64,000 nt of DNA from Devosia algicola (GCF_028816455.1 NZ_CP118246.1:2494501-2558500), one strand, 5' to 3'; positions 1 through 10,498 are shown, counted from the stretch's first letter. The notes: a model not told the origin generated them from the sequence alone. Made by a program: numbers and translations.

Positions 1-1
1 C

Positions 2-664
2 GAAAAAACCCGACTGCAGGCCAAGGCCGTGGTTGAATTATTTACCAGTCAGGGCTGTTCGTCCTGCCCGCCCGCCGACAAATTGCTGACCCGGCTCAGT
101 GCCAGGAACGATGTGATCACCCTAGCCTATCACGTCGACTACTGGGACTATATCGGCTGGCCCGACACTTTTGGCTCCGCGGAAAACTCCGAATATCAGC
201 GCGCCTACGCAAAGAACTGGGAATCCTCGCGCATCTATACCCCGCAAATGGTCGTCAATGGCACAACCGGGGTTGTCGGGTCGCGCCAGAACGATGTCAC
301 CGGCGCTCTGGATGGCGCCAAACTCGATTTGCCGGTCAAGCTGACGCTGGGCGACGATATGCTCAAGGTCGCGATTGCGGGCAAGGCCGGGGTCGGTAAG
401 GCAACTGTTTGGCTCGTGAGCTATTCAACCCGCTCCAGCGTCGCCATTGAGCGTGGCGAAAATGCTGGTCAGACAATGATCTACTCCAATGTCGTGAATA
501 ATCGGCAGGTACTTGGCATGTGGGAGCCGGAGGCCGGTGCCATGATCAAACTGCCACTGGGAGAATTGTTACAATCGCCAGGCAGCGGCGTCGCCATACT
601 GGTGCAACAAGATCACGATAATCTTCCCGGTCCCATCATCGGCGCCGCCGCAATCGAAAACTGA
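2..664 (+). CDS. DUF1223 family thioredoxin-like protein (5' end outside window)
   Basis: The reading frame is open from the window edge, so the true start and probable signal peptide lie upstream. The first visible part reads VVELFTSQGCSSCPPADKLL, which is the DUF1223 hallmark. It resembles a thioredoxin-like active site with a CxxC pair (GCSSCPP). The rest (about 210 residues) has the usual DUF1223 pattern: a YHVDYWDYIGW segment, then TPQMVVNG, then a beta-rich C-terminal half. Members are mostly predicted secreted proteins of unknown function in alphaproteobacteria. A GAGCT site near 418 is intact here, so the gene is unbroken. The family call is firm; the function is unknown. Confidence 0.85.
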   Translation, partial: EKTRLQAKAVVELFTSQGCSSCPPADKLLTRLSARNDVITLAYHVDYWDYIGWPDTFGSAENSEYQRAYAKNWESSRIYTPQMVVNGTTGVVGSRQNDVTGALDGAKLDLPVKLTLGDDMLKVAIAGKAGVGKATVWLVSYSTRSSVAIERGENAGQTMIYSNVVNNRQVLGMWEPEAGAMIKLPLGELLQSPGSGVAILVQQDHDNLPGPIIGAAAIEN

Positions 665-680
665 CCCCCAGACAAAAAAA

Positions 681-705
681 TCCCGTTCCTGGGGGAGGAA
701 CGGGA
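681..705 (-). terminator. Stem-loop, terminator-like when read on the minus strand
   Basis: There is a perfect 9-bp stem (TCCCGTTCC at 681-689 with GGAACGGGA at 697-705) around a 7-nt loop. It is preceded on the plus strand by seven A residues (674-680). Read on the minus strand this is a hairpin followed by a T-run. It sits just after the DUF1223 stop. No minus-strand gene obviously ends here, so it may act on both strands. Nothing else is recognisable between 706 and 938. Confidence 0.5.
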
Positions 706-938
706 CAATCCAGATTTAGCCAAATAGGGCGATCGGCAAGCAAGCTTCAGGTTTGGGGGCTCATTCGGCCCGCCCGCCGATCACTGGAGGCAATAGTTGA
801 TGTATGACACCGTAATTCGGCACAAGCGGGTTCAAACTGTGACCAAATTGAGGAATTTTGCCTCAGCGGCGCCTACCAGCCTATTGCCAAATTAGGCGAA
901 TGCCGCAATCATGACCCATCTGTCATGGGAGAGCGCGC

Positions 939-1331
939 GTGGCCGAGGGCCATAACAAGATCGACAAGTCAGGCGTCATAGCGCTGGTCCATGCCAATGA
1001 TCAACCGGCCGCAGTCAACTCCGCAAAGCCCATTCCGGTTGTTGCATTTGACCGACGCGAACTTACACTGATTCTGTCCGTTTATGGTCGCAAGGTCAGC
1101 TCGGGCGACTGGCGCGACTATGCAATGGATTTTCTGAGGGAACGCGCCATATTCTCGATCTATGCCCGTGTCTCCGAACGGCCATTATACCTGATCGAAA
1201 AGACACCTAAACTGCGCAATCGTCAGGGCCAGTTTTCCGTTACCAACCAACAGGGCCGCATTCTAAAGCGCGGCCACGATCTGGCGTTGGTACTGCGGGT
1301 CCTCGACCCTCAACTCGCACTGATCCGCTAG
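939..1331 (+). CDS. DUF2794 family protein
   Basis: This 130-residue protein starts at a GTG. It has the DUF2794 core: FDRRELTLILSVYG near residue 38, WRDYAMDFL near 58, then PLYLIEKTPKL and LKRGHDLALVLRVLDP at the C-terminus. The family is small, cytoplasmic and almost confined to alphaproteobacteria, and no function is known to me. The gene stands alone on the plus strand, convergent with the di-haem oxidoreductase gene whose end is 11 bases away. It is a useful lineage marker. Confidence 0.85.
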   Translation: MAEGHNKIDKSGVIALVHANDQPAAVNSAKPIPVVAFDRRELTLILSVYGRKVSSGDWRDYAMDFLRERAIFSIYARVSERPLYLIEKTPKLRNRQGQFSVTNQQGRILKRGHDLALVLRVLDPQLALIR

Positions 1332-1341
1332 CCCATAGCGC

Positions 1342-2704
1342 CTAGATAGTTGCGAGGAACTCGAGCAGCGCCTGACGCTCCTCATCGCTCAAATCCTGAA
1401 ATTCTGACCGCGCTGCAGCAGCTTCCCCGCCGTGCCATAGGATGGCCTCGCTCACGGTGCGGGCGCGACCATCATGGAGAAAATAGCTGTGCCCGCTTAC
1501 GGCTTCGGTAAGCCCGATCCCCCACAGCGGTGCCGTACGCCATTCCGATGCACTGGCGGCCCCGACGCTGACACCATCGGCTAGGTCCGCTCCCATGTCA
1601 TGTAACAAAAAATCAGAATAGGGCCAGATCTGTTTGCCATCAAATATGGCCGCATCGTCACGCTGCGACGTCACAAAACTGGGCACATGGCACGCAGCAC
1701 AGCCAATAGTGCCAAAGATCGTCCTGCCCGTGATCGCGCGCGCGCTTTCCACGGCATCGCTTGTGGGAATGGCAAGATGGGAAACATAAAATTCGATAAG
1801 CCGCACAGACTCGTCGTTAAGGCTCCGGCTTTCCGGTCTTGTCCGCATCGCAAATCGCTTGTGTCGCCATACAGTCGCCATAGGGGCTCAAATGATCTGG
1901 CGAACTCAAACCGATATCGATTGCCGCCGCGCGTTGCGCTTGTGCCCGTATGCTTGGTTCACTGGCCTTCCAGCCGAAACGCCCGAGTTGCGCTTTGCCC
2001 GAAACCGGATCTGTAACAAAATTGGGCCGACCGCTGATCCCATCCCCATCCAAGTCATTGTCGTCGGCGTTGGCAATAATGTCCGCAGGGTCGATCGCTG
2101 ACACATAGCCCAAGCCAAAAACCGGTGGCGCTACGCGCGGACCGAAGCGAATGCCGGATGCCAGTGGCCCGTAGGCCAGGTCCACAACGTCATAGCTGGG
2201 GCGGCGCAGCTGCACTGTTTCCTCGCCCAGCCGGGTTGGCACCGACGTATAATTGACCACCACCCGGCCCTCTGGTCGCACCCCGTCAATGGCCCGGTCC
2301 TGAAGCTGCCAGCCATAGTTCGGATCTGGGGTCAACGCAGCGCTGGCAACCGTAGCGACACCAAGCTGCATGACAAAGCCCGAGATCTCCGGCGCCTCCG
2401 GGCCCGGCGGCTGACCACGTCCGTCACGCACATGACACTGCGCACAACCGGTGCCGTTATAGAGCGGTCCCAGGCCCGTTCTGGTACCGTCTGGATGGTG
2501 CGAACTGGTCCACTGATGTTCAAATATGCCCCGCCCATAGTTGAACTTGGCAACAAAAGTCGAGTTAAGTCCTGAAATCAAATGGCTAAAAGTACGGCTT
2601 TGGTTTGGCACGGACTGCGCCAAAGCCGGCAGGCACAGCAATAGCGCGACCAAACACGTCGACAACTGACTGATACGATCAAACCCAATACCAGATTTCA
2701 TCAT
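1342..2704 (-). CDS. Di-haem oxidoreductase family protein (DUF1111/DHOR), one frameshift in given sequence
   Basis: The corrected product is about 453 residues with a signal peptide at the N-terminus (hydrophobic run ending near LPALAQS). Two CxxCH haem-binding motifs are visible: CAQCH in the first third and CAACH in the last third. This is the layout of the DHOR or thiol-oxidoreductase family, which is related to di-haem cytochrome c peroxidases (MauG/CcpA). A periplasmic redox role is inferred. Partners often seen with this family, such as imelysin, are absent nearby. The frame breaks at 1820-1825, where AGGCTC should read AGCTC; correction joins TGKPEL to NDESVRL. The substrate is unknown. 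Confidence 0.8.
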
Positions 2705-2762
2705 GGCCCAGTTTAGGCCCGGTGTAGCCGTCAGCGCAAGGCTTGCCTATCGGCCCGGCCAC

Positions 2763-2918
2763 CTACAAGGCAGGCGGCTGATGAAAGGCTGCAAACACAA
2801 AGAACAGGAGCGCCGCGCTCCACAGTACAATCATCGCGCCCGCCAGATAGGCCAGCGTATCGACAACGGATGCATCTGGATTTTTCTCAGTCCAGGCAGG
2901 ATATTCGGTCTGACTCAT
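2763..2918 (-). CDS. Small membrane protein of 51 residues, unrecognised
   Basis: A short ORF begins with ATG at 2918 and is preceded by GGAG eight bases upstream, a good ribosome binding site. The product begins MSQTEYPAWTEKNPDAS, then has one strongly hydrophobic stretch of about 25 residues (AYLAGAMIVLWSAALLFFVF) and ends AAFHQPPAL. It therefore looks like a single-pass inner-membrane peptide with a short acidic cytoplasmic N-terminus. It lies between the acyltransferase gene and the di-haem oxidoreductase gene on the same strand. I do not recognise the family. The ribosome binding site and the clean transmembrane helix support a real gene. Confidence 0.55.
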   Translation of the reverse strand: MSQTEYPAWTEKNPDASVVDTLAYLAGAMIVLWSAALLFFVFAAFHQPPAL

Positions 2919-3004
2919 TCAATTTCTCCACTGGCGGCGATTGTCGCCGCCTGTCATGTCTATTTGAGCCAAGATGAATACCCTTTGTCAAAGCCTTTCG
3001 GAGC

Positions 3005-3764
3005 CTAGTTGTTGTCCGGATCGAGCAGGCGCAGGCGGTGCGCCAGACGCGCCGTCGGGGCGATCGGGTCGATATTTGTAGCGCCATCGGCAAACAAACG
3101 CTCGCGTTCGCCCGACGTGGACATGAAAAACGGATACCGATCCGCCACCCGATTGCGGATCATCGGCACCTCAGCGGCGTATAGCCGCATGGCAAACTGC
3201 AATTCGGCAAAATTGCGTTCGGTGCCGAGTTGGTGGGAACCGAATATCCGCTTGTAAAACGCTGCATGTTCAGGCCGCACCGCCGATATGCAATAGCGGG
3301 CAACAAAATGTTCGCAGGCCATCGCCACAATGCGCAGCGTCAGATAGGGCAACGCCGGAAAGGCCAGCGAAGCGTCGCGATCAGCGGTAAAGCGGCTAGG
3401 ATCAATATAGCTATGCCCCTCATCCAGTATGGGGTCGAGCACATCAGGCCATACCGACCGCCCCGGCGATGTCGGATTGGTCGGCGTAACATGATGGAAC
3501 CGGATTGAGCCTGACCAGCTCATCATCGATATAGACCCCGAAACAATAGCAATTATCTGCCAGGTCGTACTCATCCCGGGTGATTGATTGCATATTGGAC
3601 GGGATGAACTCTTCGCGCCGATAGGCCTCATAACGCAAGCGATAAACCGGATCGAATTCGTTCTCGATACTGACACGTCTATATTCCACCCGATCGAGCA
3701 GATCGATCAAAGTCCCAGCGAACCGGGATATCCCGTCCGCTGGCAATTGGGTCGCTGTCCGCAT
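3005..3764 (-). CDS. FeeM-like N-acyl amino acid synthase / autoinducer-synthase-like acyltransferase, one frameshift
   Basis: The corrected product is about 252 residues from ATG 3764; an upstream start at 3857 would add 31 residues. It matches the GNAT-like fold shared by FeeM and homoserine-lactone synthases: VYRLRYEAYRREEFIPSN near the N-terminus, then DEYDLADNCYCFGVYIDDELVS, then SIRFHHVTPTNP. These enzymes transfer a fatty acyl group from acyl-ACP to an amino acid. The substrate here cannot be read from sequence. The frame breaks at 3507-3512 (GAGCCT for GAGCT), while an AGCTC only a few bases away, inside DDELVS, is intact. A GGDEF/EAL gene lies upstream on the same strand. Confidence 0.7.
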
Positions 3765-3910
3765 AGCCAAGCCCCCGCCGCCATATGACAGCGATATAAA
3801 CCTGCTAGGGGCCGAAATGAACACGCGAGTTGGCCGCACCATCGCTGCCCCAACCAATCGCGTCGATCAGGCACTTACAATTGCAAGGAATATGAATAGG
3901 TTAACGCGCG

Positions 3911-6225
3911 TTAACCGTGTTTGCGGATATTATCGGCGGGCGCCGCATTTAATTGCTCGATCAACGCACCGATGCCGCTGGCGGCCATCGGCCGACCAAA
4001 CAGGAAGCCCTGAACCAGGTCGACGCCGGTGTGAGCCTGCAACACGGCCAACTGCTCTTCGGTTTCGATCCCCTCAGCGACTACGGTAAGGTCCAGGTCC
4101 TGTCCCAGCCGCGCCACATTGGCAAGGAGCCGCCGCGATCTTGGATTTGTTGCAATGTCGACCACAAAGCTGCGGTCAATCTTGAGCCTTGGAGAACGGC
4201 AGCGCCTGCAAATAGCTTAGTGATGAATAGCCGGTTCCAAAATCGTCCAGCGCAATGCCAATGCCACGTTCCACCAGCATGTCCAGCACCGCCTGCGCCA
4301 GGTCCCGTTCCTCGATCAAGGCGCTTTCGGTCACCTCAATTTCCAGTCGGTGTGGCGCCAGTCCCGAACTATCCAGAGCGTCAGTAACCATTTGCGCGAC
4401 ATCACCACCACGGAAGTCGCGCGCCGATATGTTGACCGCCACGCTGATCTGTTCAGGCCATTTTCTGCACTGTCGCGCCGCAGCACACAACACCCAGCGG
4501 GTAATGTCGGTGATCTGACCGGTTTCTTCAGCCAGCGGTATAAACACCGTCGGACTGATCGGGCCCAGAGTTGGATGATCCCAGCGTGCCAGAGCCTCGC
4601 AACAAACCACCTGGCCGCTCGCCATGTCCATCAGTGGCTGGAACGCCAGTGTCAGCGCACCCTCGGCAATAGCCTTCTCAAGATCGGCCTTCAGGCGCTG
4701 ACGATAATGATAGTCGACATCCATCTGGGCATGGAAGATTTGGCTTCTGGCCTTGCCTTCGCCCTTCGCGGCATAAAGCGCCAGATCGGCCTTGGCCATA
4801 AGTGCATCCAGATCGTCGGCCGCCGGCGGATTGGCGACGACGCCAACGCTGACATTAACCGACAACGCCGTTTCTATCAGACCAATGGGTTGGGCGAACG
4901 CCTGCAATATGGCATCGGCGTCCTGTTCCGCTTCGGCGGGGTCGTTCATCTGATTTCGATAGATGATGAACTCATCGCCGCCCAGCCGCGCCAGCGTACA
5001 TTGCGGGCCCAAGGCATCCCGCAAGCGGCGCCCGGCCTCTTTGAGGAGCCTGGTCGCCCACCACGTGACCCAATGAATCATTGACGTGCTTGAAATCATC
5101 GATGTCGACAATGGTCAGCGCCACAATGCGGTCCGGCGCCCCAATGCTGGCGGCGTCGCGCCGATCCATCAAATCCTCGGTTACGATCGTGCTGAAATGG
5201 GCCCTGTTGGGCAGCCCTGTCAGGCCGTCATGCCGCGCCATGAAATTGATCCGCTCCTCGGCGGCGACGCGCTCGCTGATATCCTCGAACAGCAGCACAA
5301 TATTGGCGCGGCGCGAACTGATCGTAACCTCGCAATAACGCTGGTTCGGCAGGCATAGCAGTATCTTGCCCGTGCTCCGTTTGGCGACGAGCCCCCGCAG
5401 CCTGCGGATCACCGCCTCCGAAAGTATATCGCTCTGGCTGAGCTTTTGGGCGATGTCCTCAAAGTTGGTGCCGACCAGATTATCGATACCGAAGAGACCC
5501 AACAGCCGGACGGCGCGATCATTGGCAACACTAACCTGTCCCTGATCATCCAGCATGCATAATCCATGCTGAAGCGTGCCCATTGCCATGTCCAACTCGC
5601 CCGCCAGCCGCGTCGCTTCAATACGCCCATGCACCGCACTAAGCAGGATGGTCCGAATGTCGGTTGCCAGCTTGCGAAAACTGACCAGCATGATGACCAG
5701 CAATCCCGCCAGTACCGGATGATAGAAATCGCCACGCAATAACAGGCCGAACGCCAGCGGCACACTCAGCAACAGCGTTTGAATGGCGACCAGCCGGTCG
5801 AGACCGAAATTGCGGGCGCACACCCCCACCATCGCCGCCATCGACAGGCTGATGCTGACCAACTCGGCAAACGGGTCCCTGACCAGCAACATCGACACCA
5901 GACACCACATGCCATAAACGAACGCGACCATGCCGCCGCCTATGGTGGCACGGATTTCCCAATATTCGGCAACTTCGTCATCTTCGCCATCAATCGCGGC
6001 CCGCCAGAATGCGTGCATATTGTGGTAACGGATAAAACCGACCACAACAAAGGCAACAGCGATCAGGAAAAGCGGGAAGGACTGCGCTCGATAGGCCGAC
6101 AGCCCCGCCGCCAGGGCGCTGGCGAAGGCACCAAACAACAGCGCCCGCCGGTCGCCATAGACCGAGCGTACAATCGACACATAATCCAGTGCCGGCATCG
6201 AATTGCGTGCAGAGGTCAGCACCAA
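3911..6225 (-). CDS. Membrane-anchored GGDEF-EAL c-di-GMP turnover protein, two frameshifts
   Basis: The corrected product is about 770 residues. The first 200 residues hold several transmembrane helices. A PAS-like segment follows ([19 protein letters not shown]). The GGDEF domain has an intact RLGGDEFII active site and no RxxD inhibitory site at the usual place. The EAL domain has [23 protein letters not shown], the corrected KLKIDRSF and EGIET, so phosphodiesterase residues are kept. It probably makes and/or degrades cyclic di-GMP. Frame breaks lie at 5046-5051 (inside GGDEF, restoring GDQLLKEAG) and 4184-4189 (inside EAL, restoring PFSKLKIDR). Both are the GAGCT-type insertion. Confidence 0.88.
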
Positions 6226-6451
6226 GCCAAGCTCCTTTCAATGGCTCCAACTGACGCGCCCGAAGTTAAAAACTTCTATTCAGCAATCTATCAGTATTGC
6301 ATTTCATCGAAAAACCCGCCTCCGTAGTGAATGCAAGTTTAAAGTGCGGTGCCAAATTGAGGCCGACAAACGCGCTGCGCCAGTGGGCAGGCAGTGGCCA
6401 TGGAACAGTCACTTTGTGCGCCTAAGCAAAACACTGCATTTGGAGACGGAC

Positions 6452-6742
6452 ATGGCCGAGACACTGACGGACAAACAACGCGACAAGGCCTTGGCTGCAC
6501 TGAATGGCTGGGTCTATGACGAATCCGCCAACAGCATTAGCCATGTCTTCAAGTTCAAGGATTTCTCCGAGGCGTTCGGCTTCATGTCCCGGATCGCGCT
6601 AGCCGCCGAGGCCGCCAATCATCACCCCGACTGGAGCAACAGCTTCAACAAGGTAACGATAATATTGACAAGCCACGATGCTGGCGGGCTAACGCAAAAG
6701 GACATGGCATTGGCCAAAATTATTGATGAAATACTGATTTGA
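6452..6742 (+). CDS. phhB: Pterin-4a-carbinolamine dehydratase
   Basis: The 96-residue product begins [17 protein letters not shown] at ATG 6452. It carries the family motif [16 protein letters not shown], including the active-site histidine pair. The enzyme dehydrates 4a-hydroxytetrahydrobiopterin to regenerate the pterin cofactor of aromatic amino acid hydroxylases; many bacteria also carry it without a nearby hydroxylase, as here. Length and the [12 protein letters not shown] segment are typical. A longer frame exists upstream but the dehydratase fold begins at this methionine. Confidence 0.92.
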   Translation: MAETLTDKQRDKALAALNGWVYDESANSISHVFKFKDFSEAFGFMSRIALAAEAANHHPDWSNSFNKVTIILTSHDAGGLTQKDMALAKIIDEILI

Positions 6743-6872
6743 GGTGTGGCGGGCAAACCTCAATTGACATCAACAGTGAGTGTTTGGCTGTCTGAGCCTG
6801 TTGAGGTGGAGAGCCTGCGCGCCTAGATAATTTCATACGCGCCATCGCGGCGTCACTGTCCGGAGATAGCGT

Positions 6873-7314
6873 ATGTTTGAAGTTCTCACCCGCATGTTCA
6901 CCAAGCCCGAAGCGGTCATGGTGGACCATGATCCCAAGCTGGCGGTCGCCGCATTGTTGGTGCATCTGGCCGCGGTCGACGGCGAGGCGACACCGCAAGA
7001 GCGCATCGCTGTCAAGGGCGTGTTGCAGGATCAGTACGGTCTCGATGAGGCATCGGTTGACACCTTGATCCGCCAGGCCATGGCCCGCGACGCCGAGGCC
7101 GTCGATCTGTATAATTTCACCTCCGCCCTTTCGCGCCTCGACAGCAGTGAACGGATCGAGATTATACGCATGATGTGGCTGGTGGTATTTGCCGACAAAA
7201 AAAACCACGAGCCTTGAAGACAATATGGTTTGGCGCATCGCCGAACTGATTGGCGTATCAGCGCGCGACCGCACGGTCTTGCGGCACCAGATCGGCAAGC
7301 AGACCAATCATTGA
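6873..7314 (+). CDS. TerB-like family protein, one frameshift
   Basis: The corrected product is 146 residues. It shows the alpha-helical TerB pattern: LAVAALLVHLAAVDGEAT near residue 24, ERIAVKGVL, then, after correction, NHELEDNMVWRIAELIGVS. TerB-like domains occur in proteins linked to tellurite resistance and in many small cytoplasmic proteins of unknown role. The frame breaks at 7209-7214 (GAGCCT for GAGCT), a few bases after a run of eight A residues; the GAGCT correction alone restores the family motif ELEDN. The end overlaps the convergent secreted-protein gene by seven bases. Confidence 0.75.
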
Positions 7315-7880
7315 GGTGGCCGCCAGGCCTTGAATGGCGTGCTGTATTCGGGCCGGTCGTTTGCACAGTCAAATGAACCAGCACGATCCGCGATCTTGCG
7401 CGCCGCGATATTGGCATCAGCAGTTTCGGTGGCATCTACATAGCCGATATGGCACGTATTGCCGGGTGCCAACTGGGTAACCGCCAGTACCTGCTTGTCG
7501 GTATCGCTATCCTGATCGTCGACGAAGTAGCGCACTATTGTGGCGACCGGCTTGAACTCGCCACCCTTGTTGGACAGACGCCATTCCAGCTTGTCACCCA
7601 GATAGTTGAACGGTGGCGGCGTTTGGGTCGCGGCAAATTCATTAGGCGCATCAAAACCGTAGCTGACCATGAATCTCAGATCGCCTTCGGCGATATAGAG
7701 TGGATAGCCCCGATACCCCGGGCACGCCCAGCGAGCGCCAAAATCGTCCGCACTCATGATTGTGCAATCATCTAGGTTGATATCGGTGTAGCCACTGTCA
7801 AAGGCGGCGGCGCGCGCCGGCCCGCAAAGCAGCAGCAATGCGGTCAACATGGCGTTGGCCAGGATAAATTTATGGCTCAT
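7308..7880 (-). CDS. Predicted secreted protein, unrecognised
   Basis: The product is 190 residues from ATG 7880. It starts with a signal peptide (MSHKFILANAMLTALLLLC, cleavage near GPARAAA). The mature part holds four cysteines (DDCTIM, WACPGY, NTCHIG, FDCAND), consistent with two disulphides, and is rich in aromatic residues. I see no catalytic motif. It is convergent with the TerB-like gene and divergent from ppa. A frame continues upstream of this ATG, but the signal peptide argues for this start. Confidence 0.65.
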   Translation of the reverse strand: MSHKFILANAMLTALLLLCGPARAAAFDSGYTDINLDDCTIMSADDFGARWACPGYRGYPLYIAEGDLRFMVSYGFDAPNEFAATQTPPPFNYLGDKLEWRLSNKGGEFKPVATIVRYFVDDQDSDTDKQVLAVTQLAPGNTCHIGYVDATETADANIAARKIADRAGSFDCANDRPEYSTPFKAWRPPQ

Positions 7881-8000
7881 GGCTACTCGATCCCGTTGCG
7901 CGCATGGCTGCACCAACGCCTTTTGGGTTGCATTTGAGGCGCTGGCTAGGCAGAACGCGAGCACCCTGTCGCCACCGACCTGAACGAGAACTGAACGATT

Positions 8001-8534
8001 ATGAACATCGATGCAATCCCTACCGGCAAAAATCCCCCTGACGACCTCAACATCATCATCGAAGTGCCGATGGGCGGTGAGCCGATAAAATACGAAATAG
8101 ACAAGGCGAGTGGCGCCCTGTTTGTCGACCGTTTTCTCTATACGCCTATGCGGTATCCGGGCAATTACGGGTTCGTACCCCACACCCTGTGTGGCGATGG
8201 CGACCCACTCGATGTGATCGTCATGAACTCCCGCCCGCTGGTGCCCGGTGCCGTCGTGCGCTGCCGTCCGGTCGGCGTGCTGTTCATGGAGGACGATGGC
8301 GGCCAGGACGAAAAAATCCTTGCCGTGCCCGTCTCCAAACTGACCCGCATGTATGACAGCATTCTTGATGTCGCCGACCTGCAGGAAATTCAGGTCGAGC
8401 GCGTCAAGCACTTCTTTACCCACTATAAGGATCTGGAGCCGGGAAAATGGGCCAAGATCGATCGGATCGGCAATCTGGCGGATGCACGCAGGGTCATCAT
8501 GGAGTCGGTTGAGCTGCACGCAAAGTCCAAATAA
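8001..8534 (+). CDS. ppa: Inorganic pyrophosphatase (family I)
   Basis: The 177-residue protein hydrolyses pyrophosphate to two phosphates in the cytoplasm. It has the family I signature [10 protein letters not shown] with the metal-binding aspartates, plus [25 protein letters not shown] and [12 protein letters not shown]. The stop codon shares one base with the start of the following kinase-like gene (TAATG), so the two are probably translated together. The genome also encodes the membrane proton-pumping pyrophosphatase at 10774-12916. Confidence 0.96.
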   Translation: MNIDAIPTGKNPPDDLNIIIEVPMGGEPIKYEIDKASGALFVDRFLYTPMRYPGNYGFVPHTLCGDGDPLDVIVMNSRPLVPGAVVRCRPVGVLFMEDDGGQDEKILAVPVSKLTRMYDSILDVADLQEIQVERVKHFFTHYKDLEPGKWAKIDRIGNLADARRVIMESVELHAKSK

Positions 8535-9151
8535 TGGCAGTGGCGTCGGGACAGATCGTCATTCTCAACGGCGCGCCACGCGCCGGTAAAACCTCGATCG
8601 CCCGCGCCGTCCAGAACCAACTGTCGGGCTTCTGGATCAATTTGGGTGTCGATGCGGTCAACGCGACGCTGCCCCGGTCGCTACTGCCCGGCATTGGTCT
8701 GCGGCCGGGCGGTGAGCGGCCGGATCTCGAACCAGTGCTGCCCAACCTGTTTGACGCTTTGTATCAATCCATTGCCGCCCACGCGCGACTTGGCTTCAAT
8801 GTCGTCGTCGATATCGGCCATCATGATGATTACACGCACTCACTGCATATCCTGCCGGCCTGCGCGCGTCGTCTTGTCGGCATGCCAGTATTGTTCATCG
8901 GCGTTCACTGCCCACTCGATACCATCATGGCGCGTCGCAACAGCGATCCACAGGACGGTTTTTACGCCAGCGGTGACACAGTACCGCCTCCGGTTGCCCG
9001 GTGGCAGGTCGCGGTGCATCAGCCCGGCATCTATGACCTTGAACTTGATACCAGCACCCTGACGCCGGAAGCGAGCGCCGACATCATCGGACAAACGCTG
9101 GCTCGCTCAGTGGTTCATCCCACAGCTTTTGAACGATTGGCAGACAGCTAG
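8534..9151 (+). CDS. Chloramphenicol phosphotransferase-like P-loop kinase
   Basis: The 205-residue product has a Walker A loop at the N-terminus (ILNGAPRAGKTSIARA) and the CPT-like arrangement that follows: GFWINLGVDAVNATLP, then VVVDIGHHDD, then a C-terminal half with VHCPLDTIMARR. Members of this family phosphorylate small molecules; the founding enzyme inactivates chloramphenicol. The substrate here is unknown. The start overlaps the ppa stop by one base. The end is six bases from the convergent GGDEF gene. Confidence 0.75.
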   Translation: MAVASGQIVILNGAPRAGKTSIARAVQNQLSGFWINLGVDAVNATLPRSLLPGIGLRPGGERPDLEPVLPNLFDALYQSIAAHARLGFNVVVDIGHHDDYTHSLHILPACARRLVGMPVLFIGVHCPLDTIMARRNSDPQDGFYASGDTVPPPVARWQVAVHQPGIYDLELDTSTLTPEASADIIGQTLARSVVHPTAFERLADS

Positions 9152-9156
9152 CGCCC

Positions 9157-10498
9157 TCAGCCAGTAGCTTTTGCCTGATGGGCTTCGGCTGTCTCCGCAA
9201 TTCGAAACCTGTTTCGCCCCTCCGCCTTCGCCGCATAGAGCGCAGTGTCGGCGAGCCTTGAACAAATCATCGGGCGACTGCCCGTTTGCGAAGGCGACCC
9301 CGACCGAAGCGCTTGGCCGCAAATCCACGCCGCCCAATTCAAAATTGTCGGCCAGGTGACGAACAATTTCGGCGGCCAGTTTCCGGGCGGAAGTTTGTTC
9401 ACCCGTTGGTGCCAGCAGTACCGCAAATTCATCGCCGCCAATGCGCGCCACCAATTGGGCCTGACCGCAGACATCGTTCAGTCGTCGCGCAGCCATTTTC
9501 AGACACTCATCCCCGGCATGATGCCCAAAACGGTCATTGATCTGCTTGAACCCATCCAGGTCGATCAGCAGTAATGCGCCCGACTGGTTCTGGTCGATCC
9601 TGGCCTGAAACTGGCCACGGTTGGCAAGGCCTGTCATCACGTCAAACTCAGCCAGATAGCGAGTGCGATCGGCCAAGATCTTTTCCTCGGTGATATCCTG
9701 CTTCATACCGAAAATGCGCACCGGTTCGCCATCCTTGCAGTCCAGCGTCGCCGTAATCCGAATCCAGCGATGATTGCCTTTGCGGGTATTGATTTCGACA
9801 TCAAGGTTGAAACCGGTCCGGTCCCTGATTGCCTCGGTCCGCACCCGTTGTAGAGCTTCGCGAGACGCGTCCGTATAGCATTGCAACGCCAGTTCCCGAC
9901 TCAGCTGACTGCCTCGTGGCAGCTCGAACATATCATAGACACTGTCGGTCCAATGCAGCACCTCGCCAGAAAGATCGCATTGCCAGACCCCGATCCGGGC
10001 CGTTGCTGATGCGCGCTCGAACAGTTCGAGATTGCTTGTCACCTGTGATGCCAGCGCATCCAGTTCGCCAATGCGCCCCGTCAATTTTGATTGAAGCTGC
10101 GTTATCGTTTGACGGGCACGGCGCTGAGCGGCAATGGACATGACTTCGCTGACCAACTCACCCAATGACTGGCCAAGGTCCGCGCTGCGCGGGCGCTGGT
10201 CATAAAGACTGAACAGGCCGACGGGCCTGTCCGCGCCGGCAAAAAGCGGCACACCGGCATAAAAGCGAATATGGGGTGCTCGGGTTACCAGCGGATCGAG
10301 CCAAAACCTCGGATCGAGCGCGGTATCCGCCACAATAAGCGGTCTGGGGCTGATGCGCGCCAGACTGGCAAATGATGTGCCTTGCCCCAGGCACGCCGCC
10401 ATGGTGCTGTCACGGCACTGGCTGTGAAGTTGATCATCCTCGTCAAGGCAAACCACGGCCGCCGCCATGCCAAGACGATCCCGCACCTTTACCAGCAA
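9157..10498 (-). CDS. GAF-PAS-GGDEF diguanylate cyclase, one frameshift, start uncertain
   Basis: The corrected product is about 446 residues. A GAF-like sensor comes first (ISPRPLIVADTALDPRFW; IRFYAGVPLF). A PAS domain follows (TARIGVWQCDLSGEVLHWTD). The GGDEF domain has LLLIDLDGFKQIND and an intact ARIGGDEFAVLL. It should synthesise cyclic di-GMP in the cytoplasm. The frame breaks at 9253-9258 (GAGCCT for GAGCT); correction gives DDLFKLADTALYAAKAEGRN. The start is doubtful: only a TTG at 10498 is in frame. An ATG at about 10585 would fit if one C is missing from the five-C run near 10530, an unproved second defect. Confidence 0.8.

Noticed and set aside
6811..6816. GAGCCT sites in intergenic DNA (6811, 12981, 32014, 48944 and AGGCTC at 32098) as further insertions
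   Set aside because: Without coding or RNA structure context I cannot tell an insertion from a genuine GAGCCT, so they are not counted.
7190..7214. Run of eight A residues as the cause of the TerB-like frameshift
   Set aside because: Removing the extra base in GAGCCT restores the conserved ELEDN motif without touching the A-run; the segment before it already reads in frame.
8534..9151. Calling the CPT-like gene a chloramphenicol resistance gene
   Set aside because: The family is broad, the substrate residues cannot be judged by eye, and the genomic context is housekeeping.
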